Source: Knoellia sinensis KCTC 19936 (GTDB taxonomy: Bacteria; Actinomycetota; Actinomycetes; Actinomycetales; Dermatophilaceae). From it: 64,000 nucleotides of DNA. Position 1 is the first letter of the stretch. Each line of letters begins with the position of its first letter. Shown in pieces: positions 18,817 through 26,853 of the stretch. Where the stretch lies: NCBI RefSeq assembly GCF_000768705.1, contig NZ_AVPJ01000006.1, forward strand, positions 186,001 through 250,000. Reading direction: 5' to 3'. A program made the translations under genes and the position numbers. The notes under the pieces were generated by a model that was given only the letters and a program-made list of their open reading frames with translations, made no database searches and had not been told where the DNA came from.

Positions 18817-19535
18817 TCGACTGGTCCATCGTTCTCTGGCTCGGCGTCACGCTGGGTGTGGGCGCATTCGTCCAGTCGTCGATCGGCTTCGGCCTGGCCG
18901 TGGTGGCCGCCCCCTTCATCGTCGTGTTCGCGCCAGAGCTGGTCCCCGGGGCCCTGCTCGTCACGAGCTTCACTCTGCCGATCGTCCAACTCGCGCTGGC
19001 CCCGATCGACATCGCCTGGCGATCCCTGTCGTGGGCGTTGTTGGGGCGGCTCCTGTTGACGCCCGTCGGTGTCGCCGTCGTGGCTCTGCTCTCGGTGCGC
19101 TCGATCTCCATCATCGTCGCCGTCCTCATCCTGCTGACGGTCGCCACATCGCTCACGACCATCCGGATCCGCAACACGCCCATCACCGCCGCAGCAGCCG
19201 GGGGGATCGCCGGGGTGACCGGAACCGCCACCAGCATTGGTGGGCCGTTCCTGGCACTCGTCCTTCAACACGAGAAGCCTGACCGTGTGCGAGCGACCCT
19301 GGCGGCGTTCTTCCTCGTGGGCGCGGTGCTTTCGTCTGCCGCTCTGGCCATCGCGGGGGAGTTCTCACGCGTCCAACTGCTGGCGGGACTCATGTGGGTC
19401 CCGTTTCTTCTCCTCGGGTATGCCGCGGCGTCGCCGTTGCGCGCACGTCTCGACACGGCTCGGCTGCGCAGGGCCGTCCTCGCCTTCTGCGTCTTGGCCG
19501 GGGTGAGCATCCTGGTGCGGGCATTCGTGTTCTGA
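18813..19535 (+). CDS. TauE/SafE family permease, second of two
   Basis: A 240-residue membrane protein of the same family (FVQSSIGFGLAVVAAPF, GTATSIGGPFLALVL), diverged from its upstream neighbour. The 4-base GTGA overlap means tight translational coupling, which would suit two subunits of one transporter, although TauE proteins usually act alone or as homodimers. It ends the four-gene NfeD-SPFH-TauE-TauE run. Confidence 0.85.
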   Translation: MIDWSIVLWLGVTLGVGAFVQSSIGFGLAVVAAPFIVVFAPELVPGALLVTSFTLPIVQLALAPIDIAWRSLSWALLGRLLLTPVGVAVVALLSVRSISIIVAVLILLTVATSLTTIRIRNTPITAAAAGGIAGVTGTATSIGGPFLALVLQHEKPDRVRATLAAFFLVGAVLSSAALAIAGEFSRVQLLAGLMWVPFLLLGYAAASPLRARLDTARLRRAVLAFCVLAGVSILVRAFVF

Positions 19536-19547
19536 GCCCGCACCTTC

Positions 19548-19553
19548 TAGCCT
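19548..19553 (+). promoter_or_regulatory. -10 box, leaderless SpoU methyltransferase
   Basis: TAGCCT, 6 bases before the GTG at 19560. Confidence 0.55.
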
Positions 19554-19559
19554 CTGCAC

Positions 19560-20369
19560 GTGCCGATCCGCATCACCGACCCCAGCGACGACCGTGTCCA
19601 CGACTACGTCGGACTCACGGACGTTGCCCTGCGACGCCGCACCGAGCCGGAGCGTGGGCTCTACATCGCCGAGTCCGAGAAGGTCATCCGGCGGGCGCTC
19701 GCCGCGGGTCACCAGCCCCGCTCCTACCTCATGGCCGAGCGGTGGCTCACCGACCTCGATGACCTTGTCGCCGATGCCGAGCAGGGTGGCATCCCCGTTT
19801 TCGTGGCCGACCACGAAGTGATCGAGAACTTCACCGGCTTCCACCTGCACCGCGGTGCTCTGGCCTCGATGGAACGACCCGCGATGCGCTCGGTCGCGGA
19901 CGTGGTCTCGGACGCGCGACGTGTGCTCGTCATCGAGGACGTCGTCGACCACACCAACGTCGGCGCGGTGTTCCGCAGCGCAGCAGCCCTCGGCATGGAC
20001 GCGGTGCTGGTGACGCCGCGGTGTGCCGATCCGCTCTATCGCCGGGCGATACGGGTGTCGATGGGCACGGTGTTCCAAGTGCCCTGGACCCGAATCGACC
20101 CCTGGCCCGGCGGAATGGACCTGTTGCGGGACAACGGGTTTCATGTCGCTGCGCTCGCACTGTCCGACGACGCCATCGGTCTGGATGCACTCGCGGCCGA
20201 CCCGCCCGACCGGCTGGCGCTGGTCCTCGGAACCGAGGGTGACGGGCTGGGCCGTCGCACGGTGGAGGGGGCTGACGTCGTCGTGACCATCCCCATGGCC
20301 GGGGGAGTGGACTCCCTCAACGTCGCTGCCGCGGGGGCTGTCGCTGCGTGGGCACTGCGCGCCCGCTGA
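19560..20369 (+). CDS. TrmH/SpoU family RNA 2'-O-methyltransferase
   Basis: A 269-residue SPOUT methyltransferase. An N-terminal substrate-binding segment (LYIAESEKVIRRALAAG) is followed by the knotted SAM domain with VIEDVVDHTNVGAVFRSAAA, LVLGTEGDGLGRRTV and IPMAGGVDSLNVAAAGAVAAW, the three family motifs. Target (tRNA or 23S rRNA) cannot be decided. It converges on the Nudix gene; GCTGAC/GTCAGC around both stop codons (20365-20388) could form a weak shared terminator. Confidence 0.9.
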   Translation: MPIRITDPSDDRVHDYVGLTDVALRRRTEPERGLYIAESEKVIRRALAAGHQPRSYLMAERWLTDLDDLVADAEQGGIPVFVADHEVIENFTGFHLHRGALASMERPAMRSVADVVSDARRVLVIEDVVDHTNVGAVFRSAAALGMDAVLVTPRCADPLYRRAIRVSMGTVFQVPWTRIDPWPGGMDLLRDNGFHVAALALSDDAIGLDALAADPPDRLALVLGTEGDGLGRRTVEGADVVVTIPMAGGVDSLNVAAAGAVAAWALRAR

Positions 20370-20383
20370 CCCACAACTGATCG

Positions 20384-20863
20384 TCAGCCGAGCTCGTCGC
20401 CGAATCCGTGGGAGGTCACGGGACCGAGCGGAGGGCTGCCGAGCCCGCGCAGGATCCGATGCTCGTAGTCGGGGATGGGCGCCGGCAACTGGCCCAGGTC
20501 GAACCACTCGAGCCCCGAGCACTTGGCCGGTTCCATGATCCGCGGCTCGCCCTCCCAGGAACGCGCGGTCCAGAACCAGTCGACCCGCTGCTCGATGGGC
20601 TCGTCGGAGCCGTTGGTGCGCTGCATCACCGTGACGAACGTGAGGTCCTGAGGTCGGACGCCCACCCCGAGTTCCTCCTCGACTTCACGGATCGCTGCCT
20701 CGAGGGCGGTCTCGCCGGGCTCGACATGTCCCGCGGCCCCGGCCACCCAGTGCCCGTCCATGTAGCCGGTGTTGGCGCGACACTGGAGCAGGACCTCGTC
20801 GCCGCGCCTCAGGTAGACGTAGGACGCGGGAACCAGAGCGAATGGGGCGTTCGGCGCGCTCAT
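20384..20863 (-). CDS. Nudix hydrolase
   Basis: A 159-residue pyrophosphohydrolase. The Nudix box reads GHVEPGETALEAAIREVEEE with the family spacing (GX5EX7REUXEEXGU). A following HWVAGAAGH / DWFWTARSWEGEPRIMEP pattern resembles general nucleoside-phosphate hydrolases; the substrate is unknown. The ATG overlaps the stop of the PNPOx-like gene (ATGA), making it the last gene of a four-gene minus-strand operon. Confidence 0.88.
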   Translation of the reverse strand: MSAPNAPFALVPASYVYLRRGDEVLLQCRANTGYMDGHWVAGAAGHVEPGETALEAAIREVEEELGVGVRPQDLTFVTVMQRTNGSDEPIEQRVDWFWTARSWEGEPRIMEPAKCSGLEWFDLGQLPAPIPDYEHRILRGLGSPPLGPVTSHGFGDELG

Positions 20864-21375
20864 GAGGGCCGCCAGGTCTGGCGTGGTCGGAAGCCGCTGC
20901 GACGCAACCAGTGCTCGGTGTAGAGGATGCGACGCGGGGTGATGATGGTCAGCGGGTCGCGGGGAGGATCGTCGAGTGCAAGGCCCCGTTCGACGTGATC
21001 GGACTGCCAGCGCATGGCTTCCCAGTAGGCATCGACCTCAGGGTCGTCACGCTCGAGTGTTCGTGCGGTCCCGAAGATCTGCAGCCCGCGGCTGCTCGCC
21101 TGCCCGACGAGCGGTGCCACGATGCCGGCCGAGACCCGGGGATCGCGCCTCAGGTTGCGTGACTTCGCCGAGGCGTTCCAACTCGTGTAGAAGATCTCGA
21201 AGCCGAGGCTCGAATATCGCACCGGAGTGGCGGCTGGGCTGCCATCAAGGTTCACCGTGGCGATGACCGCGAGGTTGTGGCTCGACAACAGGTTGAGGAT
21301 GCGCTCCTCAAGTTGCTCCCGTGGAAGGTCCACGTCCGGAGCGGGACCGGACAACCAAGGGTTCGTCAACGGCAT
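20860..21375 (-). CDS. pyridoxamine-5'-phosphate-oxidase-like flavin/F420 protein
   Basis: A 171-residue split-barrel protein of the PNPOx-like superfamily (LLSSHNLAVIATVNLDGSPAATPVRY, then FYTSWNASAKSRNLRRDPR). In Actinobacteria this fold often binds F420 or FMN and reduces small molecules. The start at 21375 begins the conserved part; the ATG lies inside a copy of the GTATGCCG motif. A longer frame upstream is Ser/Pro-rich and would overlap DUF3037. It lies 16 bases after the DUF3037 stop. Confidence 0.75.
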   Translation of the reverse strand: MPLTNPWLSGPAPDVDLPREQLEERILNLLSSHNLAVIATVNLDGSPAATPVRYSSLGFEIFYTSWNASAKSRNLRRDPRVSAGIVAPLVGQASSRGLQIFGTARTLERDDPEVDAYWEAMRWQSDHVERGLALDDPPRDPLTIITPRRILYTEHWLRRSGFRPRQTWRPS

Positions 21376-21391
21376 ACGAGATCGTCGTGCG

Positions 21392-21769
21392 TCAGCGGAC
21401 GAGACGGTCGAGGAGGGTGGCGAGCTCGGCCTCGGGGTCCTCGGCGGTGCCGCCGTGGACACCGGACGGTTGGATGACCGTGCTGCGCGGCGCGCTGAGC
21501 CAGCCGAAGCGCTTGCCCGGGGTGCTCAGGTTCGGGCGCCCTCCGCCGCTGGTGCCGGCACAGACGTCGTCCACGACGGCCAGCGACGCCGTCACGGCGT
21601 CAAGGTCGAGATCGGGTGCGAAGGCCCGGAGACGCTCGGCATCCACGTGACAGGCCGACCGCAGGAATCCGGCTGACTGCGAATACAGGACGACGCCCAC
21701 GTTGAGGCACTCGCCGCGGTCCACGCGGGGCACGCACTTGAGGACGACGTACTGGTACGGGTGGCTCAT
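21392..21769 (-). CDS. DUF3037 protein
   Basis: A 125-residue protein starting MSHPYQYVVLKCVPRVDRGE, the characteristic DUF3037 N-terminus, with NVGVVLYSQSAGFL and FGWLSAPRS. Function is unknown. Known neighbourhood: DUF3037 genes commonly sit beside a HipA-family kinase gene, as here, where stop and start overlap as TGATG. The two are therefore translationally coupled and may work together. Confidence 0.82.
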   Translation of the reverse strand: MSHPYQYVVLKCVPRVDRGECLNVGVVLYSQSAGFLRSACHVDAERLRAFAPDLDLDAVTASLAVVDDVCAGTSGGGRPNLSTPGKRFGWLSAPRSTVIQPSGVHGGTAEDPEAELATLLDRLVR

Positions 21770-22530
21770 CAGGCGGCCTCCCACCAGGCGCTGGCGTTCT
21801 CGAGTCGACGGCTGAGGTGTTCGACGTATGCCGTCCGCACCGCTTCCGGGGTATCGAGACCAGGTGCCGGCTCGAGCCACTCGTCGGGGACGAGGGCGAC
21901 GACCTCGGTCAGCACGGCGGGGGTGAGGGCGGCGGACGCCCGCCGGTGCGCCGCCGCAAGGTCACCGGCGACGTCCTTGAGGACGTGCTCCGAGGTATCG
22001 AACGGCTGGACGGCGAAACGTGAGGAGTCCGCCCCACGACTGGGCCAGGAGTGGTGGAACCAGATCGCCGCGCCGTGGTCGATGGCCCAGGCCTCGCGGT
22101 GCCAGACGAGGAGATTGGGGTTGGCCCAGGTGCGATCGACGTTCGCGGTGAAGGCGTCGAGCCACACAATGTCGGCAGCCTCGTCGGCCGGCGGCGTCCG
22201 CGATCCGTCGTAGCCAAAGGATCCGGGCAGGAAGTCCACGGCGAGGTTGCGGCCCAAACTCGCGTTGAGGAGGTCCTGAACCTCCTCGTCGGCCTCATAG
22301 CGGGCGATGGCCGCGGGGAGGTCGATGACGGCCATGGTGGGGACCCGGATGCCCAACCGACGCGCCACCTCGCCGACGATGACCTCGGCCACGAGGACCT
22401 TGAGGCCCTGACCGGCGCCGCGGAACTTGATGACGTAGGTGCCGCAGTCCGACGCCTCGACGATTCCGGGGAGGGAGCCGCCCTCGCGCAGAGGCGTGAC
22501 GAAGCGCGTCGCGGTGATGTGGGGCAGCAC
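21769..22530 (-). CDS. HipA-family kinase
   Basis: A 253-residue protein related to the kinase domain of HipA. DAFTANVDRTWANPNLLVW has the catalytic Asp/Asn arrangement and AIDHGAAIWFHH resembles the metal-binding block that follows. The HipA N-terminal subdomain and an HipB-like antitoxin are missing. The start is placed at the GTG at 22530 rather than at 22536, because TAACCT lies exactly 6 bases before it; the upstream GTG would touch the -10 box. It is the first gene of the operon with DUF3037, PNPOx-like and Nudix genes. Target unknown. Confidence 0.75.
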   Translation of the reverse strand: MLPHITATRFVTPLREGGSLPGIVEASDCGTYVIKFRGAGQGLKVLVAEVIVGEVARRLGIRVPTMAVIDLPAAIARYEADEEVQDLLNASLGRNLAVDFLPGSFGYDGSRTPPADEAADIVWLDAFTANVDRTWANPNLLVWHREAWAIDHGAAIWFHHSWPSRGADSSRFAVQPFDTSEHVLKDVAGDLAAAHRRASAALTPAVLTEVVALVPDEWLEPAPGLDTPEAVRTAYVEHLSRRLENASAWWEAA

Positions 22531-22536
22531 GCTCAC

Positions 22537-22542
22537 AGGTTA
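22537..22542 (-). promoter_or_regulatory. -10 box, leaderless HipA-family operon
   Basis: TAACCT on the minus strand. With the usual 6-base gap the transcript starts at the GTG at 22530. It is divergent from the kinase promoter at 22553. Confidence 0.5.
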
Positions 22543-22552
22543 CGGGAGGCAC

Positions 22553-22558
22553 TAGGGT
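22553..22558 (+). promoter_or_regulatory. -10 box of the PknB-like kinase gene
   Basis: TAGGGT lies 28 bases before the ATG at 22587, leaving a short leader with the ribosome binding site GAGGAGAGG at 22576-22584. Confidence 0.5.
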
Positions 22559-22586
22559 CGACTGAGCGCCCCACACGAGGAGAGGT

Positions 22587-24113
22587 ATGACCCAGACCCA
22601 CGGGCGGCTGCTCGGCGGCCGCTATCGACTTGGTGCACCCTTGGGGCGCGGCGGCATGGCCGTCGTGTGGCGCGCCGACGACGAGTTGCTCGGCCGCGAG
22701 GTGGCCGTCAAGACGTTGGATCTCACAGGCCCGGACAGTGACAACGCTGGCCAGCGCTTCAACCGCGAGGCGCGAGCCACGGCGATGCTCAACCACCCGA
22801 ACATCGTCACCGTCTATGACACGGGTGTCGAGGACCACACGGCCTACCTCGTCATGGAGCTCCTTCCCGGCCCGACGCTCGCCGAGCGCGTCCGGGAGGA
22901 GGGGACACTTCCCGTGGAGGACGTGCGCACGATCGGTCATCAGGTCGCCGTCGCGCTCCAGGCCGCTCATGACGCGGGGATCGTCCACCGGGACATCAAG
23001 CCGGGCAACATTGCCTACGGCGCGGACGGCACCGTCAAGGTTCTCGACTTCGGCATCACGCAGATCGTCGACGAGGCGTTGGGCCATCACCATCAGCTGA
23101 CGATGACCAACACGATCGTGGGGACCGCCGAGTACCTCGCGCCGGAGCAGGCGACGGGTCAGCGCGTCGACGCGCGAGCGGATCTGTACGCGCTCGGGTG
23201 CGTCCTGACGACCCTGCTGACCGGTTATCCGCCGTTCACGGCGCCCACGCCGGTGGCCATCCTCATGAAGCACGCGAACGAGCCGGCCAGGGATGTGCGC
23301 GAACTGCGTCCCGACACGCCGCAGGACCTGGCAGACCTCATCGCCGGATTGTTGGCCAAGGACCCGGCTCACCGCCCTCAGACGGGTCGCGACGTGGCCG
23401 AGATGCTGCGCTCCAGGTGGGCTCCGGCCCCCACGGAGGTGCTCGCTCCAGCGGTTCCGGCGGCAGCCACGACGCAGTTCCCGGCGACGGGACCGGTGCC
23501 GTCAGGTTCGGGTCCTGTCGACGAGCCGTACTACGAGGAGGACTACTACCCTCAGCGGCAGTCGCGGGGGTGGATGTGGCTCTTCGTGTTCCTGGCCGCG
23601 GCGATCGCTGCGGTCGGGCTGTACTTGCTCCTGGGCAATGGATCCGACGACCCGACCGATTCTCCGACGGGGTCGACGACGCCCACGACAACTCCGACTC
23701 AGACCACAGAGCCCTCGACCCCGACCCCGACACCGTCGGAGACCACGTCGACGCCGGCGCCGATCGTGACCATCACCGAAACCCCACCGCGCAGTGAGAC
23801 GCCGACCCCGTCGGAGACCGTCGACACGGGCCAAGCAGTCACTGACGCATCCGCCGCCATGGGAGATGCGGTCCGCCGGGCGCAGGGGCAGGCCCTGGAC
23901 CCGGAGGTTGCAGAGACAGTCCTCGGGTGGCTCGAGGATGTCGACCAGGCGGTTCAGGACGGCGACGGCCCGGCGGCCCGGTCCAAGGTGGACGACATCC
24001 AGAACGAGCTGGCGCAGGCCCTCGAAGACGGGAAGCTGACGCCGGAGGGCCAGGCGACGTTGGACGGTCCACTCGCGAACCTTCAGTCGGCAGCTGAGGC
24101 ATTCCGGCCCTGA
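22587..24113 (+). CDS. membrane Ser/Thr protein kinase, PknB-like
   Basis: A 508-residue Hanks-type kinase. The catalytic domain (about 12-275) shows the glycine loop LGRGGMAVVW, Lys42 in VAVKTLD, HRDIKPGN with catalytic Asp136, DFGI and the APE-like APEQATG. A Pro/Ala-rich juxtamembrane segment leads to one membrane helix at about 329-350. The extracellular part begins with a long Thr/Pro/Ser-rich spacer (about 353-420) and ends in an Ala/Glu-rich helical domain of about 90 residues. There are no PASTA repeats, so it is not an orthologue of PknB itself. Ligand and substrates unknown. Confidence 0.9.
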   Translation: MTQTHGRLLGGRYRLGAPLGRGGMAVVWRADDELLGREVAVKTLDLTGPDSDNAGQRFNREARATAMLNHPNIVTVYDTGVEDHTAYLVMELLPGPTLAERVREEGTLPVEDVRTIGHQVAVALQAAHDAGIVHRDIKPGNIAYGADGTVKVLDFGITQIVDEALGHHHQLTMTNTIVGTAEYLAPEQATGQRVDARADLYALGCVLTTLLTGYPPFTAPTPVAILMKHANEPARDVRELRPDTPQDLADLIAGLLAKDPAHRPQTGRDVAEMLRSRWAPAPTEVLAPAVPAAATTQFPATGPVPSGSGPVDEPYYEEDYYPQRQSRGWMWLFVFLAAAIAAVGLYLLLGNGSDDPTDSPTGSTTPTTTPTQTTEPSTPTPTPSETTSTPAPIVTITETPPRSETPTPSETVDTGQAVTDASAAMGDAVRRAQGQALDPEVAETVLGWLEDVDQAVQDGDGPAARSKVDDIQNELAQALEDGKLTPEGQATLDGPLANLQSAAEAFRP

Positions 24114-24130
24114 GGGTCACCTTCCGGGGG

Positions 24131-24136
24131 TAGCGT
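24131..24136 (+). promoter_or_regulatory. -10 box, leaderless BASS symporter
   Basis: TAGCGT, 6 bases before the ATG at 24143. Confidence 0.55.
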
Positions 24137-24142
24137 CCGCGC

Positions 24143-25033
24143 ATGGACTCCGCCCTCATCACCATCGGCCTGCCCGTCGCGCTCGCCGTCATCATGTTCG
24201 GTCTCGGCCTCGCTCTCACGCCGGCAGACTTCACCCGGGTGGGTCGCCACCCTCGAGCCGTGGCGATCGCACTGGCCTGCCAGCTGGTGCTCCTGCCCCT
24301 CGTGGCCTTCGGGCTCGTGAAGTTCTGGGGGCTCGACCCACTGCTTGCCGTGGGCTTCATGATTCTGGCTGCGTCACCGGGCGGGACGACGGCCAACCTC
24401 ATGAGCCACCTCTTCCGGGGCGACGTGGCGCTCAACATCACCCTGACCGCGATCAACTCGATCATCGCGATCGTCACGCTGCCCCTCGTCACGAACTGGG
24501 CCCTGGGGCACTTCCTCGACGATGGGAGCCAGATCGGGCTTCAGTTCGACAAGATGGCCCAGGTCTTCGCGATCGTCCTTGTGCCGGTGGTCATCGGCAT
24601 GCTGGTGCGACGAGCGTCGCCGACCTTCGCCGCACGGATGGACCGGCCGGTCCGCATCGCCTCGGCGGTGCTGCTGTTCCTCGTGATCATCGGCGCGATG
24701 ATCGGCGAGAAGGACAACATCATGGGCTACCTCGCCGACGTCGGGTTCGTTGCGGCGCTGTTCTGTGTCATCTCCCTCAGCGTCGGCTACGCCGTGCCGC
24801 GACTGCTCGGTGTCACCGAGGACCAGGCCATCGCCAGCGGGTTCGAGATCGGCATCCACAACAGCACCCTGGCGATCGCGATGGCGATCACCGTTCTCGA
24901 AAGCACGGAGATGTCCATTCCGCCTGCGGTCTACGGGATCCTCATGTTCCCGATCGCGGCGGCATTCGGTGTGGTCGTGCGCAACCGCGCGGTGCTGACG
25001 CCGTCCGAGAAGGTCGATGCACCGGTTTCCTGA
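24143..25033 (+). CDS. bile acid:sodium symporter (BASS) family transporter
   Basis: A 296-residue membrane protein with about nine to ten hydrophobic segments. MFGLGLALTPADF, ASPGGTTANLMSHLFRGD (the conserved unwound helix region) and FEIGIHNSTLAIAMA are BASS signatures. Bacterial members move various organic anions with sodium; the substrate cannot be read. It has its own promoter and is followed by a strong hairpin. Confidence 0.87.
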   Translation: MDSALITIGLPVALAVIMFGLGLALTPADFTRVGRHPRAVAIALACQLVLLPLVAFGLVKFWGLDPLLAVGFMILAASPGGTTANLMSHLFRGDVALNITLTAINSIIAIVTLPLVTNWALGHFLDDGSQIGLQFDKMAQVFAIVLVPVVIGMLVRRASPTFAARMDRPVRIASAVLLFLVIIGAMIGEKDNIMGYLADVGFVAALFCVISLSVGYAVPRLLGVTEDQAIASGFEIGIHNSTLAIAMAITVLESTEMSIPPAVYGILMFPIAAAFGVVVRNRAVLTPSEKVDAPVS

Positions 25034-25048
25034 CGCTGCAGAAACGCT

Positions 25049-25087
25049 GATGCCCCGAGCCTCTGACCTGCAGAGACTCGGGGCATC
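25049..25087. terminator. strong bidirectional hairpin between symporter and tRNA-Leu
   Basis: GATGCCCCGAG (25049-25059) and CTCGGGGCATC (25077-25087) form a perfect 11-bp stem, and CTCTG/CAGAG inside it adds five more pairs. There is no T-run on either strand. It lies between the convergent symporter and tRNA genes and can serve both. Confidence 0.75.
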
Positions 25088-25092
25088 TTCGG

Positions 25093-25177
25093 TGTCCGAG
25101 GGGGGACTTGAACCCCCACCCTCTATACGAGGACTAGCACCTCAAGCTAGCGCGTCTGCCAATTCCGCCACCCGGAC
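25093..25177 (-). tRNA. tRNA-Leu (anticodon GAG)
   Basis: An 85-base class II tRNA. The acceptor arm GTCCGGG pairs with CTCGGAC (one G-U) plus discriminator A at 25093. The anticodon stem CTAGC/GCTAG encloses the loop TTGAGGT, anticodon GAG, reading CUC/CUU leucine. The T arm reads GGGGGTTCAAGTCCCCC. A variable arm is present (CCTCGTATAGAGG). CCA is not encoded. Confidence 0.95.
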
Positions 25178-25267
25178 GGGGTGATTGCCGGCCCCTGTGG
25201 GCGGTGCCTGCAACGCGTCGGAACATTACACGGCATACCGCCCGAACGAGAAATCGGCCCCGCCGCC

Positions 25268-25273
25268 TACGCT
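25268..25273 (+). promoter_or_regulatory. -10 box, leaderless M20 peptidase
   Basis: TACGCT, 7 bases before the ATG at 25281; it rules out a longer in-frame start at 25185. The gap upstream (25178-25280) also carries a CGGCATAC motif at 25231. Confidence 0.55.
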
Positions 25274-25280
25274 GGATCGC

Positions 25281-26609
25281 ATGACGGAGACCACGAGCCT
25301 GCGCCCCGAGGACGAGGTCGTCGGCATCTGCCGGGACCTGATCCGGATCGATACGTCGAACTATGGCGATGGTTCAGGCCCAGGGGAACGAGCCGCCGCC
25401 GACCATGTCGCGGGACTGTTCCGTGAGGTCGGACTCGACCCAGAGATCATCGAGTCCGACCCCGGCCGAGCCTCGGTCGTGGTGCGCATCCCGGGCACCG
25501 ACCGCGAGCGCGGAGCGCTCTGCATTCACGGACACCTCGACGTCGTCCCGGCGAACGCCGCTGACTGGGAAGTCGACCCCTTCGAGGGCGTCGAGAAGGA
25601 CGGCTGCCTCTGGGGGCGCGGAGCCGTCGATATGAAGGACATGGACGCGATGATCATCGCCTGTGTCCGGCACCTCGCCCGCGGGGGCATCGTCCCGCCA
25701 CGCGACCTCGTCATCGCCCTGTTCGCCGACGAGGAGGCGGGCGGGAAGAAGGGATCGCACCACCTTGTGGAGCACCGCCCGGACCTCTTCGCCGGCGTCA
25801 CCGAGGCCATCAGCGAGGTCGGTGGCTACAGCGTGACCGTGCCGACCGCCGACGGAGGTGAGAAGCGCGCCTACCTGCTCCAGACCGCAGAGAAGGGCAT
25901 CGCCTGGATCCGCCTCACCGCGACGGGGCGCGCCGGCCACGGGTCGGTCCCGAACGACGAGAACCCCATCGCGCGACTGGCCGAGGCGCTCACTCGCCTG
26001 GCCGCGCACAAGTGGCCTCGCGAGTTCATCCCGTCGGTGCGCACCCTGCTCGACGGGCTGAGCGAGCTCACGGGCGTGAACTATTCGGACGAGGACCTCG
26101 ATGAACTCCTAGGCCACCTCGGAGGTGCCCAGGGCTTCGTGCGCGGCACCCTGCAGGACACGAGCAACGTGACGATGCTCGACGCCGGCTACAAGCACAA
26201 CGTCATCCCGCAGCAGGCGCATGCGAATGTCGACTGCCGCTTTCTCCCGGGGCATGAGGATGACCTCATGCAGACGATCCGGGATCTCGTGGGTGAGCAT
26301 GTCGAGGTCGAGGTCCTGCACCGCGACATCGCTCTCGACGCACCCTTCGAGGGGCCGCTCGTCGAGGCCATGGTGGCGGCCCTGCGTGCCGAGGACCCGG
26401 ACGCAGAGGTGTTGCCCTACTGCCTGTCCGGCGGTACGGACAATAAGGCATTGTCGCTGTTGGGCATCACGGGCTACGGTTTTGCGCCGCTGCGCCTGCC
26501 CGCGGACCTCGACTTCGCGCCCATGTTCCACGGCATCAACGAGCGCGTGCCCACCGAATCACTGCGCTTCGGTGCGCGTGTCCTGCAGCGCCTGATCGAG
26601 ACCTGCTGA
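25281..26609 (+). CDS. M20/M25/M40 family metallopeptidase
   Basis: A 442-residue zinc-dependent amidohydrolase/dipeptidase. Metal ligands are visible in HGHLDVVP (His and catalytic Asp), WGRGAVDMKD (Asp) and FADEEAGG (catalytic Glu pair); the dimerisation domain carries TGRAGHGSVPND and the C-terminal ligand is in PMFHGINERVP. The layout matches actinobacterial M20 peptidases of about 430-450 residues. Substrate not predictable. Confidence 0.9.
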   Translation: MTETTSLRPEDEVVGICRDLIRIDTSNYGDGSGPGERAAADHVAGLFREVGLDPEIIESDPGRASVVVRIPGTDRERGALCIHGHLDVVPANAADWEVDPFEGVEKDGCLWGRGAVDMKDMDAMIIACVRHLARGGIVPPRDLVIALFADEEAGGKKGSHHLVEHRPDLFAGVTEAISEVGGYSVTVPTADGGEKRAYLLQTAEKGIAWIRLTATGRAGHGSVPNDENPIARLAEALTRLAAHKWPREFIPSVRTLLDGLSELTGVNYSDEDLDELLGHLGGAQGFVRGTLQDTSNVTMLDAGYKHNVIPQQAHANVDCRFLPGHEDDLMQTIRDLVGEHVEVEVLHRDIALDAPFEGPLVEAMVAALRAEDPDAEVLPYCLSGGTDNKALSLLGITGYGFAPLRLPADLDFAPMFHGINERVPTESLRFGARVLQRLIETC

Positions 26610-26629
26610 TCGGCGTCGGTTGGCAGGCG

Positions 26630-26815
26630 TCAGGACGCCCGCCGGACGCGAATGATCTTGCGTCGCAACCAGGTTCGCGTGATCCCGCCGATGTAGACAC
26701 GGGTGCGGTGCAACTCCCAGTGGCCGTACTCAGCCTGCTCCGTGAGCGCCCGGCGAATGTCTCCGCGGCGGGTGTCGCGCCCAAAGGTCAGGACCCGATA
26801 CTCATACTCCACCAT
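26630..26815 (-). CDS. DUF5703 small protein
   Basis: A 61-residue protein (VEYEYRVLTFGRDTRRGDIR ... YGHWELHRTRVYIGG ... LRRKIIRVRRA), the DUF5703 pattern found throughout Actinobacteria. Function unknown. I place the start at the ATG at 26815 because the family begins about there; a GTG at 26833 would add six residues. It converges on the M20 peptidase and diverges from the acidic protein gene. Confidence 0.8.
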   Translation of the reverse strand: MVEYEYRVLTFGRDTRRGDIRRALTEQAEYGHWELHRTRVYIGGITRTWLRRKIIRVRRAS

Positions 26816-26840
26816 CGACCCATTGTGCGGCACGAGGCGC

Positions 26841-26846
26841 TACGGT
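26841..26846 (+). promoter_or_regulatory. -10 box, leaderless acidic-protein gene
   Basis: TACGGT, 7 bases before the ATG at 26854. Confidence 0.5.
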
Positions 26847-26853
26847 TCTGAAC

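Noticed and set aside
23660-23830. Repeat-rich Thr/Pro stretch in the kinase gene as a CRISPR or satellite array
   Set aside because: It is the coding sequence of the extracellular Thr/Pro/Ser spacer; units are irregular and in frame.
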